Below, piece by piece: positions 1 through 9,873 of a stretch of DNA of 64,000 nt (positions are counted from its first letter, which is position 1; each line of letters starts with the position of its first letter). Source of the stretch: Spirabiliibacterium pneumoniae (lineage in GTDB: Bacteria; Pseudomonadota; Gammaproteobacteria; Enterobacterales; Pasteurellaceae); assembly GCF_014884995.1 (NCBI RefSeq), contig NZ_JABMII010000008.1, positions 62,001-126,000 on the forward strand, written 5' to 3'. The notes beneath the pieces are model-generated. The model saw only the letters and a list, made by a program, of their open reading frames with translations, made no database searches and was not told where the DNA came from. A program made the position numbers and the translations under genes.

Positions 1-43
1 AAAAAACCAAACTACGAGATGTAACGATATTTTGAGATTAAAT

Positions 44-997
44 ATGAAAGCTATTGTTGTTCGTAATCCTTGTGGAGCAAACGCTTTGCAAGTGGAGGAA
101 GTCGCTTTGCCTCTTGTGAGGAAAGGCTGGGTTCGTGTGAAAATTAGAGCTTTTGGTATTAATCGGGCTGAAATTTATACGCGTAATGGTCTTTCTCCAG
201 AAGTAAAATTTCCTAGAATCATAGGAATTGAGTGTGTTGGTGAAATTGATGACCCTTCAGATAGTGATTTTACTAAAGGTCAAAAAGTAGTTTCCTTAAT
301 GAAAGGTATGGGGCGAAACTTTGATGGAAGCTATGCAGAGTATGTGCTTATACCAAGTGATCAGGTTTATCCTATAAGAAGTAATATTCCATGGAATATT
401 CTAGCCTCCATTCCTATAGGATATGGTACTGCTTTCGGCTCATTATTTGAGGTGCTACACCTAAAACATAACGAACATCTACTCATTCGGGGCGCAACTA
501 GTTCTGTTGGTTTGGCAGCTGTTAAATTCGCGAAAGCCCTAGATTGCTTTGTTTATGCTACAACAAGAAACTTATCTCATAAAAATAAACTTATAGCATT
601 GGGTGTAGATCAAGTCATTTTTGACGATGGTAACTTGGCCAAAAAAGGTCTTAAAGTTGATAAGACGCTAGAGCTGGTTGGTGCCAAAACTGTTAAAGAC
701 AGTCTCAAATGTACTCGTTGTGGCGGTATAGTTTGTTTTACTGGAATTTTAAGTGGCTGGATTGTACATGATTTCTATCCAATTGATGATATTCCTACAG
801 GGGTTTATTTATCATCTTTTCATAGTGATAATTTAAATAAAGAATCTATTATTAATCTTTTTGATTTTATTGATAGACATGCTATCAAGTTAGAAAATCC
901 CATTAGCTTTCCTTTGTCTGAAATTTCTCAAGCACACAAATTAATGGAAAGTAATCAGAGTATTAATAAAATTGTTATCGTCAATTTTGAGGAGTAA
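44..997 (+). CDS. MDR-superfamily zinc-type alcohol dehydrogenase/quinone oxidoreductase-like protein
   Basis: A 317-aa NAD(P)H-dependent oxidoreductase-like protein of the medium-chain dehydrogenase/reductase superfamily. The N-terminal GroES-like half is followed by a nucleotide-binding fold with GATSSVG near residues 150-156 and further conserved small residues. No clear zinc-ligand set is visible, so it resembles the quinone-oxidoreductase branch. ATG at 44 is preferred over an in-frame TTG at 32 because GAGAT lies 5-9 bases before it. It ends 4 bp before the ABC permease gene and is probably co-transcribed with it. Base composition is AT-rich and no uptake signal occurs here, unlike the rest of the window, which suggests acquired DNA. 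The substrate cannot be inferred. Confidence 0.75.
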   Translation: MKAIVVRNPCGANALQVEEVALPLVRKGWVRVKIRAFGINRAEIYTRNGLSPEVKFPRIIGIECVGEIDDPSDSDFTKGQKVVSLMKGMGRNFDGSYAEYVLIPSDQVYPIRSNIPWNILASIPIGYGTAFGSLFEVLHLKHNEHLLIRGATSSVGLAAVKFAKALDCFVYATTRNLSHKNKLIALGVDQVIFDDGNLAKKGLKVDKTLELVGAKTVKDSLKCTRCGGIVCFTGILSGWIVHDFYPIDDIPTGVYLSSFHSDNLNKESIINLFDFIDRHAIKLENPISFPLSEISQAHKLMESNQSINKIVIVNFEE

Positions 998-1001
998 TTG
1001 G

Positions 1002-1637
1002 GTGTTCATTGAAACCATCCAGACATTAATCAGTCGTAGGGAATTTTTTCTGAACCTTTTTCTAGAGCACTTACTTTTAAGTGGCATTGCTGCTGTGTTT
1101 TCAATTATTATTGGAGTATTATTGGGTGCTCTAATTTCTGAAAACAGAAAACTTGCACCATTTGTGATGCAAACTAGTAACATATTTTATACTATACCGT
1201 CAATTTCATTATTTGGATTGTTAATTCCATTGACGGGAATTGGAAATATATCTGCAGTTATAGCATTAACTGTATATGGTTTATTACCAGTGATTGGTGG
1301 AACATATGCTGGAATTAAACAAATTGACTTAGGTTTAATTGAAGCTGCCCAAGCTTTAGGGATGAATAAAAAACAAATACTTTATAGGATAAAGTTACCA
1401 ATCGCATTTCCTATTATATTATCATCAATAAGAACAATGTTCGTAATGACGATTTCTTTAGCAGGAATAGCGTCATTTATTGGATCAGGTGGTCTAGGCG
1501 TTGCTATTTATCGTGGCATTACTACTAATAATACGAGTATGACTCTTATAGGTAGTCTGTTGATTATGTTTATTGCATTTGTAGTAGATTTTTTTTGTAT
1601 ATGTTTTGAGAAAAACATAAAATGGAGAAATTACTAA
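1002..1637 (+). CDS. Osmoprotectant/glycine-betaine-type ABC transporter permease
   Basis: A 211-aa inner-membrane permease with several hydrophobic spans and the BPD_transp_1 coupling motif (EAAQALGM near residue 113, then a conserved IKLP). This composition and size match the OpuCB/OpuBB/YehW class. The GTG at 1002 is chosen because GAGGAG (989-994) is ideally spaced, although the frame is open from a TTG at 972 inside the preceding gene. Its stop overlaps the next gene's ATG by one base. The cognate ATPase is not in the window and may lie upstream of position 1. Function is inferred from family likeness and from the adjacent OpuCC-like binding protein. Confidence 0.8.
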   Translation: MFIETIQTLISRREFFLNLFLEHLLLSGIAAVFSIIIGVLLGALISENRKLAPFVMQTSNIFYTIPSISLFGLLIPLTGIGNISAVIALTVYGLLPVIGGTYAGIKQIDLGLIEAAQALGMNKKQILYRIKLPIAFPIILSSIRTMFVMTISLAGIASFIGSGGLGVAIYRGITTNNTSMTLIGSLLIMFIAFVVDFFCICFEKNIKWRNY

Positions 1638-2531
1638 TGTTTAAAAAATTATTTTACTTTTTATTTCTTTCATTATTTTTATTATTAACGGCTTGTCAGG
1701 AAAAAGATAAAATTAGAATTGCTACCAAACCAATGACTGAACAATTCATTTTGTCTGAGATGCTTGGTATCTTAATCAGACAAGAAATAGGAGTTGATGT
1801 GGAGATTACCAAAGGTATTGGTGGAGGTACAGCGAACATTCATCCAGCAATTTTGAAAGGTGACTTTGATCTATACCCTGAATATACAGGTACAGCTTGG
1901 TTATATGTTTTGAAAAAACAGCCTATTACTAATCCAGAATTATTACTCAATGAGCTAAAGAAAGAGTACAAGGAAAAATATAATCTTGAATGGGTTGGTA
2001 TATATGGTTTTAATAATACTTTTGGTTTAGCTGTGAGATCGGATTATGCCTCTCAATATAAAATAAAAAGTTATTCTGACTTAGTAAAATATAGTCCTGG
2101 TTTGATATTCGGTGCTGAATATGATTTTTTTTGAGAGAGAAGATGGATATAAAGCACTTATTCATACCTATGGCTTTAATTTTGAAAAATCTAAGGATTT
2201 AGATATAAGTCTAAAATATCAAGCACTTAATAAAAAACAAATTGATGTTGTCGCTATATCAACAACTGATGGTGCATTATCCAATTCCAATATTCAAGTA
2301 TTGTTAGACGATAAGCATTTTTATAATGATTATTATCTTGGAACAGTTGTTCGTGAATCGACTTTGAAAAAATTCCCAAAACTTAAAACTGCTCTCTTAA
2401 AAATGGAAAATTTGATCAGTGAAAAAGAGATGGCGACAATGAATGACTTAGTTGAAAATCACAATCAGGATGAAAAAGTAGTCGCCTATGAATTTTTAAA
2501 ACAGAAAGGGTTAATCTTAAATAAAAAATGA
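1637..2531 (+). pseudogene. Frameshifted OpuCC-like osmoprotectant substrate-binding lipoprotein
   Basis: Two overlapping frames (1637-2134 and 2112-2531) together encode one OpuAC-family binding protein of about 297 aa. The start at 1637 has GGAGAA (1624-1629) upstream. A lipoprotein signal peptide ends in the lipobox LTAC with Cys20. The N-terminal part has the family pattern GGGTANIHPAI and DLYPEYTGTAW. The frame breaks at a run of eight T residues (2125-2132), where TGA follows immediately; removing one T restores reading through FFEREDGY, a conserved family stretch. It could be a true pseudogene, a phase-variable ON/OFF tract or a sequencing error. If intact it would deliver betaine- or choline-like solutes to the adjoining permease. 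Confidence 0.82.
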
Positions 2532-2587
2532 GTATTTTAAATTATAAGATTAAATAAAATCTAATTATTGAACAACTTATAAATCAT

Positions 2588-2625
2588 AAAAGTGCGGTCA
2601 GTGATTATGTGCCGACCGCACTTTT
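2588..2625. terminator. Inverted uptake-signal pair acting as bidirectional terminator
   Basis: A 12-bp perfect stem (AAAAGTGCGGTC / GACCGCACTTTT) with a 14-nt loop separates the converging binding-protein gene and cdd. A-runs and T-runs flank it on both sides, so it can stop transcription in either direction. It is the leftmost uptake signal in the window. Confidence 0.8.
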
Positions 2626-2626
2626 G

Positions 2627-3544
2627 TTATGCCAAGCTGACAAACTCCAGCGGTAATTTGCATAGAGTGGCGAGCAGTTGTTGCGCCATCACTTTTTGAC
2701 TGATCGGTGATTTTTTCTCAATTAATACTGCGCGTTTGATGTTTTGTAGTTCAAAGCCGCTCATAATCAAGTGATTGATCGCCACTTGTAGCGCATTCAA
2801 ACTTGGGTTGAAGGCGGCGTTTTCAGTATAGCTACCCCAGAAATAGAAACTGTCTTCCGTTTCCAGTGCAGCCCCTGCAAATGCACCACTGTAAGGCGCA
2901 TGGCTGATGTTAAGGCCAGCCAGCGCAGCCTCATGTAATGGATCTTCACATAGCAACAAATAGCCGTTATCACGCGGCAATAGCAAACGCTCATTGATGT
3001 CTAAGTCATTCGGACCAAAGCTATGTGGCAGGAAAGTTTTTAGTGCATTGTTTGGATTTTCAGGCAAGTTAATCACTAATCCGTCAGCTTTGTTAAGCTC
3101 GTTCATAAATTGCCGACAATGCCCACAGGGCGCATAATTTACCGAAATCTCACGTAGGGCAGTTTCGCCACGAATCCAAGCATGGGCAATGGCGCTTTGC
3201 TCGGCGTGTACCGTTTGCTGAATACAGCTCGCTTTAAACTCTAAATTAGCACCAAAATAAAACGCGCCACTTTCTCCGATCGCTATCGCGCCGACATTGA
3301 ATTTTGAGATAGGCGTGTGCGCATAAGCGCTTGCCACTGGCAGTAACGCTAATGAGAGTTCACGCGCAGTAAGGTTAAACTTATCACACAAATGGCGCAC
3401 AGCAAAGTGCGGTAAATAAGCATTAAAACGTTGTTCACTAAAAAGCGTGAACACTGTTTGCGCTAAGTTTGGGTTTTTCAGTTGCCCACAAGCCTCGCGC
3501 ACTTTGTCAGAAATATGACGTTCTGGCTGATAATGGTTTGGCAT
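2627..3544 (-). CDS. cdd: Cytidine deaminase
   Basis: A 305-aa homodimeric-type cytidine deaminase (E. coli Cdd is 294 aa), converting (deoxy)cytidine to (deoxy)uridine in pyrimidine salvage in the cytosol. The zinc-site signature HAEQ and the later PCGHCRQFMNE supply the expected His/Glu and Cys-Cys residues; a second degenerate deaminase-like domain follows, as in the long enterobacterial form. The start at 3544 is preceded by AAGAGGTG. It is followed downstream by the inverted uptake-signal terminator and is monocistronic. Confidence 0.95.
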   Translation of the reverse strand: MPNHYQPERHISDKVREACGQLKNPNLAQTVFTLFSEQRFNAYLPHFAVRHLCDKFNLTARELSLALLPVASAYAHTPISKFNVGAIAIGESGAFYFGANLEFKASCIQQTVHAEQSAIAHAWIRGETALREISVNYAPCGHCRQFMNELNKADGLVINLPENPNNALKTFLPHSFGPNDLDINERLLLPRDNGYLLLCEDPLHEAALAGLNISHAPYSGAFAGAALETEDSFYFWGSYTENAAFNPSLNALQVAINHLIMSGFELQNIKRAVLIEKKSPISQKVMAQQLLATLCKLPLEFVSLA

Positions 3545-3589
3545 AATTCACCTCTTTATTGTTATTGTTTTTCTCATAATACGCGAAAA

Positions 3590-3621
3590 TAAAAAAAAGG
3601 TCTTTGAGAAAAGACCTTTTT
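3590..3621 (-). terminator. Terminator of the potABC operon
   Basis: A 12-bp perfect stem (AAAAAGGTCTTT at 3594-3605 with AAAGACCTTTTT at 3610-3621), a 4-nt loop and a T-run on the minus strand, 34 bp past the potC stop and before cdd. Confidence 0.8.
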
Positions 3622-3654
3622 GTGAGACAAGTCAACAATAGAGCGTGCAATCGG

Positions 3655-4419
3655 TTATTTTTTGCGTGTTAGCAGTAAGCTGACCGTCACCAAGAGCAAT
3701 GACAAGATAATCATTAAAAACGCTAGTGCGTTGATTTCGGGAGTGACACCCGTTTTCACCATTGAGAAGATTTTCAACGGTAAAATTTCATAGCTGATTC
3801 CACTCACGAAAGAGGATACCACCACATCGTCAAGCGAGATAGTGAAGCTCAATAGCCAGCCAGAGACAATCGCTGGTAATGCCAATGGCAGGATAATTTT
3901 GCCTAAAATGGTCAGCTCGCTGGCACCGAGATCCTTGGCTGCTTCAAGCATTTTAATGTCAAAGCCTTTGAGGCGCGATAAAATCGTGATCACCACATAC
4001 GGCAGGCAGAAGGTGATGTGCGCAAGCAGCAGAGAGGTGAAACCTAGCTGCATACTAAAGAGCATAAACAGTGCCAACAGACTGACCGCCATCACAATAT
4101 CAGGGGACATCATCACCACAAACAGCATGCCGCCCACAAATTGCTTGCCCCGAAAACGGTAGCGATAGAGGGCAATCGCCGTTAGTCCGCCGATGATCGT
4201 CGCCATGCTGGCAGCAAAAAAGGCAATGGTCACTGAGTGGATAGCGGCTTGGATTAGCGTGTCATTTTGCGCTAAATTGGTGTACCATTTCCATGTGAAA
4301 CCTTTCCAGCTCAAGCCGTATCGGTCTTCATTGAAGGAGTTAACAATCAGAATAATAATTGGAATATAGAGATAGCTATATACCAAAAACATAAAACCGC
4401 CGCGTAAATATTTGCCCAT
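3655..4419 (-). CDS. potC: Spermidine/putrescine ABC transporter permease PotC
   Basis: A 254-aa inner-membrane permease, one of the two channel subunits of the PotABCD polyamine importer. It has about six hydrophobic spans and the permease coupling motif [24 protein letters not shown] in its second half (shown here in part by EAAKDLGA). Its ATG overlaps the potB stop codon by one base (TAATG), implying translational coupling. It is the last gene of potABC; the binding protein gene potD is not in this window, as in relatives where potD is unlinked. Confidence 0.94.
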   Translation of the reverse strand: MGKYLRGGFMFLVYSYLYIPIIILIVNSFNEDRYGLSWKGFTWKWYTNLAQNDTLIQAAIHSVTIAFFAASMATIIGGLTAIALYRYRFRGKQFVGGMLFVVMMSPDIVMAVSLLALFMLFSMQLGFTSLLLAHITFCLPYVVITILSRLKGFDIKMLEAAKDLGASELTILGKIILPLALPAIVSGWLLSFTISLDDVVVSSFVSGISYEILPLKIFSMVKTGVTPEINALAFLMIILSLLLVTVSLLLTRKK

Positions 4420-5279
4420 TATTCTAACTCCGGTTTTTTGTTAAACAGTTTGCCTGCACGGTAGTACACATACAGCAGCAGCGCCATCAATAGTGTTAAA
4501 CCAATGCTAATTGCCGCGCCAAAAGGCCAGTTGCGAGAAACCAAAAACTCATTTTTGATTACATTCCCCACTAGCAGGATTTTTGAACCGCCGAGCAAAT
4601 CAGCGACGTAGAACATACCCATCGCTGGTAGTAATACCAACAAACAACCCGCGATAATGCCAGGCATCGTCAGTGGCAAAATGATTTTGACAAAACGCTG
4701 AAAAGCATTAGCACCAAGATCTTTAGCGGCTTCTAACAGGCGACTATCAAGTTTTTCAATGGCAGAGTAGAGCGGCAAAATCATAAAAGGCAGCAAAATA
4801 TACACCAGCCCGATGATGACCGCACTTTCACTGTTGATAATCCGTATCGGTGTATCAATAATGCCAAGTGACATTAACGTGTTATTGAGCACCCCGCGCG
4901 CGCCGAGAAATATCTTCATGCCGTAAATGCGAATGAGGGAATTAGTCCAGAAAGGCAAAATCACCATAAACAGTAAAATCGGGCGGTATTTTTGTGGTAA
5001 GCGTGCGATGAAAAAAGCAAAAGGGTACCCCACCAACAAGCAGATGATGGTGGCAATGCCTGACATATAAAGTGAGTTCCAAATCACTTTGGCATACAGG
5101 GGATCCACTAAACGTTTGTAGCTGTCTAACGAAAACGTAAAGTCGATTAACTCACTGCTGTTGCGCGTTAAAAAGCTCGCCCCCAGCACCAACAAATTTG
5201 GCACGAGAATAAAAAAGATCAACCAGGCGAAAATCACCGCCACAGTCATGGTTTGAAAATTACGCGTTGTTATCTTCAT
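4419..5279 (-). CDS. potB: Spermidine/putrescine ABC transporter permease PotB
   Basis: A 286-aa inner-membrane permease partner of PotC, with a coupling loop beginning [14 protein letters not shown] at 5279 (MKITTRNF) is chosen: it overlaps the end of potA by 20 bases and gives the normal family length, whereas the longer open frame back to 5306 would read further into potA. Second gene of the potABC operon, translated in a coupled manner with potC. Confidence 0.93.
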   Translation of the reverse strand: MKITTRNFQTMTVAVIFAWLIFFILVPNLLVLGASFLTRNSSELIDFTFSLDSYKRLVDPLYAKVIWNSLYMSGIATIICLLVGYPFAFFIARLPQKYRPILLFMVILPFWTNSLIRIYGMKIFLGARGVLNNTLMSLGIIDTPIRIINSESAVIIGLVYILLPFMILPLYSAIEKLDSRLLEAAKDLGANAFQRFVKIILPLTMPGIIAGCLLVLLPAMGMFYVADLLGGSKILLVGNVIKNEFLVSRNWPFGAAISIGLTLLMALLLYVYYRAGKLFNKKPELE

Positions 5280-6378
5280 CTTCCAATACCACTTCCCAGC
5301 TTTCAACCCAAGTGATTGCCACTTTTTGATTTAACGAGTGATCCACATCAGGGTCATCTTCATTGAAAAATTCGCTAATCAGCACAATTTTTCCGTTTTC
5401 CAATTCAATCGTAGAATCGAGTGTCATGCCTTTGTAGTTACGCTCTCGCACAAAACCAATTAAGCCATTGCCTTTTTCGTCATGGTCAACCTCTTCTAGG
5501 CGTAAATCTTCAGGGCGAAGCAGTACTTTGAGTTTAGCACCAACATCAAAAGTGCGGTTGGCGTAAATATCACAAATGCGACCTTCCACATTGGCGCGCA
5601 AGCGGCGTTCGTCAAGGCGTTCGATCACAGTGGCATCAAAAATATTGATTTCACCAATAAAGCGCGCAACAAACAAGGAGTTAGGCTCTTCGTAAATTTC
5701 ACGCGGTGTGCCGTCTTGTTGCAATTTGCCTTCCCGCAGCACAATGATGCGGTCCGACATACTTAAGGCTTCTTCTTGATCGTGCGTGACGAAAATAAAG
5801 GTGATGCCCAGCTGGCGCTGCAATGCTTTGAGTTCATTTTGCATCTGCTTGCGTAGGTTATAGTCAAGGGCAGAGAGGGATTCATCAAGTAGCAACACTT
5901 TAGGTTTATTCACCACCGCGCGAGCAATCGCCACACGTTGCTGTTGCCCGCCTGACAGTTGCGCTGGTTTGCGCTTGGCGTATGTCTCAAGCTGCACCAT
6001 GCGTAAGGCTTCCATCACGCGTGGCTTGATTTCATCACTGGGTACATTTTGCATTTTTAAACCGAAAGCGACATTGTCAAAAATGCTCATGTGCGGGAAG
6101 AGGGCATAGCTTTGAAAAACGGTGTTGACGGGGCGTTGTTCTGCTGGCATATCGCTGATGTCTTGTCCATCTAGAATAATTTGCCCACCATCGAGGGATT
6201 CAAAACCGGCAATCAGGCGTAAAATGGTGGTTTTACCACAGCCAGAAGGCCCTAAAATCGTGATGAATTCACCGTTATTGATCGATAAAGAGAAGTTTTC
6301 GATAATGGCTTTGCCATCAAATTCTTTACGAATTGAACGCAGTTCAATAACGGGCGCAGCATTGACAATATTTTCCAC
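5260..6378 (-). CDS. potA: Spermidine/putrescine ABC transporter ATP-binding protein PotA
   Basis: A 372-aa ATPase that powers polyamine import. It shows Walker [10 protein letters not shown], the ABC signature LSGGQQQR, Walker [13 protein letters not shown] and the switch histidine in FVTHDQEE, followed by a C-terminal TOBE regulatory region. GTG at 6378 (VENIV) is preferred because it gives the 372-aa length I recall for the Haemophilus protein; the frame extends upstream to a TTG at 6417, but a purine-rich AGGGGG lies between the two. First gene of potABC. Confidence 0.93.
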   Translation of the reverse strand: MENIVNAAPVIELRSIRKEFDGKAIIENFSLSINNGEFITILGPSGCGKTTILRLIAGFESLDGGQIILDGQDISDMPAEQRPVNTVFQSYALFPHMSIFDNVAFGLKMQNVPSDEIKPRVMEALRMVQLETYAKRKPAQLSGGQQQRVAIARAVVNKPKVLLLDESLSALDYNLRKQMQNELKALQRQLGITFIFVTHDQEEALSMSDRIIVLREGKLQQDGTPREIYEEPNSLFVARFIGEINIFDATVIERLDERRLRANVEGRICDIYANRTFDVGAKLKVLLRPEDLRLEEVDHDEKGNGLIGFVRERNYKGMTLDSTIELENGKIVLISEFFNEDDPDVDHSLNQKVAITWVESWEVVLEDEDNNA

Positions 6379-6604
6379 TTTCTTTGGTTTCCCCCTATAG
6401 GATTGACGCGCAATCAATCACAGTTGTTTTAATAAAATACAAAGGCGTAAGAATACCACAATTAAATTTAAGATGACAAAAAATTCCGTGTATTTTCGCC
6501 CATTTTTGCAAACTTTTTTTAAGCCTTAAAAGTGCGGTTTTAGATATTGATTTTATTATGATTTTTATAGGCGTTGTAAGGACTTAAAAGTCAGGCTTAA
6601 GATT

Positions 6605-6638
6605 TTGCTTAAATGCACTTGGCTTTTTATGGTAGAAT
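6605..6638 (+). promoter_or_regulatory. Possible extended -10 promoter for ribH
   Basis: TGGTAGAAT (TAGAAT at 6633-6638 with an upstream TG) lies 37 bp before the ribH start. No well-spaced -35 hexamer is obvious, which fits an extended -10 promoter. The rest of the potA-ribH gap (6379-6604) shows one uptake signal and otherwise nothing recognisable. Confidence 0.4.
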
Positions 6639-6675
6639 CCGCGCAAACTGATGACATCACAATGAAAGGAATACT

Positions 6676-7161
6676 ATGAAATATATTGAAGGCCTGCTGA
6701 CTGCGCCAAATGCGCGCATTGCTGTGGCTATTGCTCGCTTTAATAGCTTTATTAACGACAGCCTGCAAGCGGGCGCAGTGGATGCACTTAAGCGTGTAGG
6801 TCAGGTAAAAGATGAGAATATCACCATCGTGAAAGTTCCAGGTGCCTATGAGCTGCCGCTGGTGGTGCGCCGCTTGGCTGCCACAGGGCAGTATGATGCC
6901 ATTGTCGCGCTTGGTACGGTGATTCGAGGCGGTACAGCACATTTTGAATATGTTGCAGGTGAGGCTGCCAGTGGGCTTGGGCAAGTGGCCATGCTCGCTG
7001 ATTTACCTGTGGCGTTTGGTGTGTTGACTACAGAAAACATTGAACAAGCGATTGAACGCGCGGGCACTAAGGCAGGTAACAAAGGGGCTGAGGCCGCTTT
7101 AGTGGCGCTTGAGATGATCAGTGTGCTCAATCAAATTAAACAAGGAGGCAAAAATGAGTAA
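6676..7161 (+). CDS. ribH: 6,7-dimethyl-8-ribityllumazine synthase
   Basis: A 161-aa subunit of the lumazine synthase shell, which condenses the ribityl-aminouracil with dihydroxybutanone phosphate in the penultimate step of riboflavin synthesis. Family landmarks are visible: ARFNSFI near the start, VPGAYELPL for the substrate pocket, and [15 protein letters not shown] in the middle. A good AAGGAA site precedes the ATG. It overlaps nusB by 8 bases, the usual ribH-nusB arrangement, and starts a ribH-nusB-thiL-pgpA-lysE transcription unit. Confidence 0.95.
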   Translation: MKYIEGLLTAPNARIAVAIARFNSFINDSLQAGAVDALKRVGQVKDENITIVKVPGAYELPLVVRRLAATGQYDAIVALGTVIRGGTAHFEYVAGEAASGLGQVAMLADLPVAFGVLTTENIEQAIERAGTKAGNKGAEAALVALEMISVLNQIKQGGKNE

Positions 7162-7564
7162 AATTTCTCCTCGTCATCGCGCGCGCGAATGTGCGCTGCA
7201 AGCTCTGTATTCTTGGTTGATGTCGCATAATGATGTTGCCGATGTGGAAGTGGCGTTTATGCTTGAGCAAGAGATGAAAGGCGTTGATGTGGCCTATTTC
7301 CGCACGCTTTTGCAAGAGACCGTTAAGCACGAAGAGGCGCTTAAAGCCTTGATTGAACCGCACTTAGATCGTGCGTTTAAAAGCCTTGACCCGATTGAAC
7401 GCGTATTATTATTGATGGCGGCCTATGAACTGCGTTATCAGGATGTGCCTTATAAAGTGGTGATCAATGAAGCGGTGGAAGTGGCGAAAACATTTGGCGC
7501 CGAAGAAGGTCATAAATACATTAATGGTGTCTTAGACAAGATTGCACAAGGGCTTGCGAAATAA
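7154..7564 (+). CDS. nusB: Transcription antitermination factor NusB
   Basis: A 136-aa helical RNA-binding protein that joins NusE (S10) on boxA RNA in rRNA antitermination. The Arg-rich N-terminus ([15 protein letters not shown]) and the C-terminal [18 protein letters not shown] stretch are typical. ATG at 7154 is set by AAGGAGG at 7142-7148 and gives the normal length; the frame extends upstream inside ribH without a better start. Confidence 0.95.
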   Translation: MSKISPRHRARECALQALYSWLMSHNDVADVEVAFMLEQEMKGVDVAYFRTLLQETVKHEEALKALIEPHLDRAFKSLDPIERVLLLMAAYELRYQDVPYKVVINEAVEVAKTFGAEEGHKYINGVLDKIAQGLAK

Positions 7565-7594
7565 AACATCGCCCTGCTGTTTTAAGGAGTGCTT

Positions 7595-8599
7595 GTGTCG
7601 CAAAACAAAGCAGAATTTGATTTAATCAAACGCTATTTTAGTGCTTCACGTCGCAGCCCGCGGCGTGATGTTGCGTTGGCGGTCGGTGACGATTGTGCCA
7701 TTTGCGAAGTACAACCCAATCAACACCTTGCCATAACAAGCGACACTATGGTGCAAGGCACCCATTTTTACCCTGATATTGACCCCGCCGATCTTGCTTA
7801 TAAAGCGGTGGCTGTGAATCTCAGTGATCTCGCCTCCATGGGGGCGGAGCCTGCGTGGGTAACATTAGCATTAACGTTGCCTAACATTGAACACGACTGG
7901 CTTTCGCGCTTTAGTGCGAGCTTTTTTGAGATTATCGACCACTACAATGTCGATTTGGTTGGCGGCGACACCACCCGAGGCAATCTTTCAATCACCATCA
8001 CCGCCCACGGCCTGCTACCACGCGATAAAGGCATCTGCCGTCACCACGCCCACGTGGGAGATTGGATTTATGTAACGGGCAGCTTAGGCGACAGCGCGAA
8101 AGGTTTTGCGTTACTTAGTGCAGGTAAACAAAAAGCCACTGCTGGAGCGAATGAGTTGTATCTGATGGAGCGCCATCTGCGCCCAACGCCGCGTGTGTTG
8201 TTTGGGCAAACAATTGTGCCGTTTGCCAGCGCAGCGATTGATATATCGGATGGATTGTTGGCCGATTTAGGGCATATTGTCGAGCGCAGTGGTGTGAGTG
8301 CTGTGATTGACATAGATAAAATTCCACTTTCCCCGCAACTGTTGGCGACAACCGCACTTGAGCAGGCGCAAACACTGGCACTCACTGGGGGGGAGGATTA
8401 TGAATTGTGCTTTTGCCTGCCTGAATCACAACGCTCGAAACTGGAAAAAGCCTTAACGCATATCGGCGTGCCTTATACTTGCATTGGGCAAATCCGCGGC
8501 GCGAAAGGAGAAAGTGCGGTTTTGTTACAACGTCACGGAAAAATCATTCCCGCCCCCGAGTATACGGGTTATGACCATTTTGGAGCAGACAATGAATAA
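7595..8599 (+). CDS. thiL: Thiamine-monophosphate kinase
   Basis: A 334-aa cytosolic kinase that phosphorylates thiamine monophosphate to thiamine diphosphate. It is an AIR-synthase-like fold protein with GDDCAI near residue 32, the metal site TSDTMVQGTHF, and GGDTTRG and ISDGLLADLGH motifs. GTG at 7595 is preferred because AAGGAG at 7584-7589 is well spaced; a GTG at 7589 overlaps that site. Its end overlaps pgpA by 8 bases. Confidence 0.94.
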   Translation: MSQNKAEFDLIKRYFSASRRSPRRDVALAVGDDCAICEVQPNQHLAITSDTMVQGTHFYPDIDPADLAYKAVAVNLSDLASMGAEPAWVTLALTLPNIEHDWLSRFSASFFEIIDHYNVDLVGGDTTRGNLSITITAHGLLPRDKGICRHHAHVGDWIYVTGSLGDSAKGFALLSAGKQKATAGANELYLMERHLRPTPRVLFGQTIVPFASAAIDISDGLLADLGHIVERSGVSAVIDIDKIPLSPQLLATTALEQAQTLALTGGEDYELCFCLPESQRSKLEKALTHIGVPYTCIGQIRGAKGESAVLLQRHGKIIPAPEYTGYDHFGADNE

Positions 8600-9080
8600 A
8601 CGCCCTGAACTGCAAAAACTCAACGTCAAAAACCCCATTCATTTCGCCGCGGTTGGTTTTGGCTCGGGGTTAATTTATCCAGCCCCTGGCACGTGGGGCA
8701 CGTTGGCAGGCTGGCTGATAGGGCTTGGCGTGCTGAGCCTATTGGGCAATATCGCACTTTGGATTTTTGCCCTTATCGCGTTTGCTATCGGCGCTAAAAT
8801 TTGTGGGCAAACCGCACAGGATTTAGGCGTGCATGATCACGGCTCGATTGTATGGGATGAAATCGCTGCGATTTGGCTCGTGCTTGCCTGCTTGCCTGCG
8901 CCAACCGCACTTTGGTGCATTGCGGGGTTTGTCTTATTTCGTTTTTTTGATATTTTAAAACCTTATCCGATCAAAATCTTAGATCGCAAATTGCACACGG
9001 GCTTCGGCATTATGATTGACGACACTCTCGCTGCGGTGTTTAGCTTGATTGTGCTTTATCTGATTGATTGGCTTGTTTAA
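8592..9080 (+). CDS. pgpA: Phosphatidylglycerophosphatase A
   Basis: A 162-aa inner-membrane phosphatase that removes the phosphate from phosphatidylglycerophosphate to give phosphatidylglycerol. Features include GFGSGLIYPAPGTWGT near the N-terminus, DEIAAIWLVL in the middle and several hydrophobic segments. ATG at 8592 overlaps the thiL stop (ATGAATAA), indicating coupled translation. Confidence 0.94.
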   Translation: MNKRPELQKLNVKNPIHFAAVGFGSGLIYPAPGTWGTLAGWLIGLGVLSLLGNIALWIFALIAFAIGAKICGQTAQDLGVHDHGSIVWDEIAAIWLVLACLPAPTALWCIAGFVLFRFFDILKPYPIKILDRKLHTGFGIMIDDTLAAVFSLIVLYLIDWLV

Positions 9081-9092
9081 TCAAAGGCTATT

Positions 9093-9731
9093 ATGTTGTT
9101 TGCCCTTAAAATTTTATTAATTCACACCATCGCCCTTATGAGCCCAGGGCCTGATTTCTTTTTTGTCGCGCGCAAATCATTGGCTGAACCTCGGCATAAC
9201 GTCGTGCTTGGCATTTTGGGCATTTGCGCTGGCTTGAGTATTTGGGTGGTCGGCAGTATTGTTGGGTTAGCGATTTTATTTGCGCTTTATCCTGCCATTC
9301 AAAGTGCGGTTTGGCTATTGGGTGGAGCTTATTTAGGTTACGTTGGAGTGAAATTGCTTGGCGTGCGGCGTAATATGGATCCGTCACAATTAACGAATAC
9401 TCCCTTAAAAGCATCCTCTTCACGTTTAAACCACTTTCGCCAAGGACTGTGGGTGAATTTATCCAATGCCAAAGTGTTGATTTTTTTCAGTGGCATTTTT
9501 TCGATGCTGGTTTCCCATCTCGGTGCTGGCTGGGTTGGCTTTGTTGCAGTGATGGTGGTGCTGGAAAGTTTTGTTTATTTTTATCTCGTTGCGCGCTTGT
9601 TCTCGCTGCAAGCGGTGAAGCAGTTCTATTTGCAATACAGCCGCTACATCGACAATCTTTGTGGGTTGGTGTTTGTGAGTTTTGGGCTATTTTTGATTTA
9701 CAGCGCGTTGCAAACAGGCCTGAACGCATAA
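9093..9731 (+). CDS. LysE/RhtB-family amino-acid exporter
   Basis: A 212-aa inner-membrane exporter of the LysE superfamily, with about six hydrophobic spans and the family N-terminal signature MSPGPDFFFVARKSL. Such proteins export amino acids or homoserine lactones, but the substrate cannot be told from sequence. It follows pgpA by 12 bp and probably belongs to the same transcript. Confidence 0.85.
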   Translation: MLFALKILLIHTIALMSPGPDFFFVARKSLAEPRHNVVLGILGICAGLSIWVVGSIVGLAILFALYPAIQSAVWLLGGAYLGYVGVKLLGVRRNMDPSQLTNTPLKASSSRLNHFRQGLWVNLSNAKVLIFFSGIFSMLVSHLGAGWVGFVAVMVVLESFVYFYLVARLFSLQAVKQFYLQYSRYIDNLCGLVFVSFGLFLIYSALQTGLNA

Positions 9732-9765
9732 AAGAAAACCCGATAGCCAAAGCGGGCATATCGGG
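9731..9765 (-). terminator. Terminator of the xseB-ispA-dxs operon
   Basis: An inverted repeat CCCGATA (9739-9745) / TATCGGG (9759-9765), followed on the minus strand by TTTTCTTTT. It lies about 110 bp past the dxs stop, immediately after the converging lysE gene. A further uptake signal at about 9837-9845 lies between it and dxs. Confidence 0.6.
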
Positions 9766-9873
9766 GGAGGTCTTACAATAAGTAAAATGTAAAAAGACAA
9801 CTGCATTTGCAGTGCACTAGCATTAACTAAGACTCAAGTGCGGTCAAAAAGTTCATAAAAAAGTGCAATTTTT

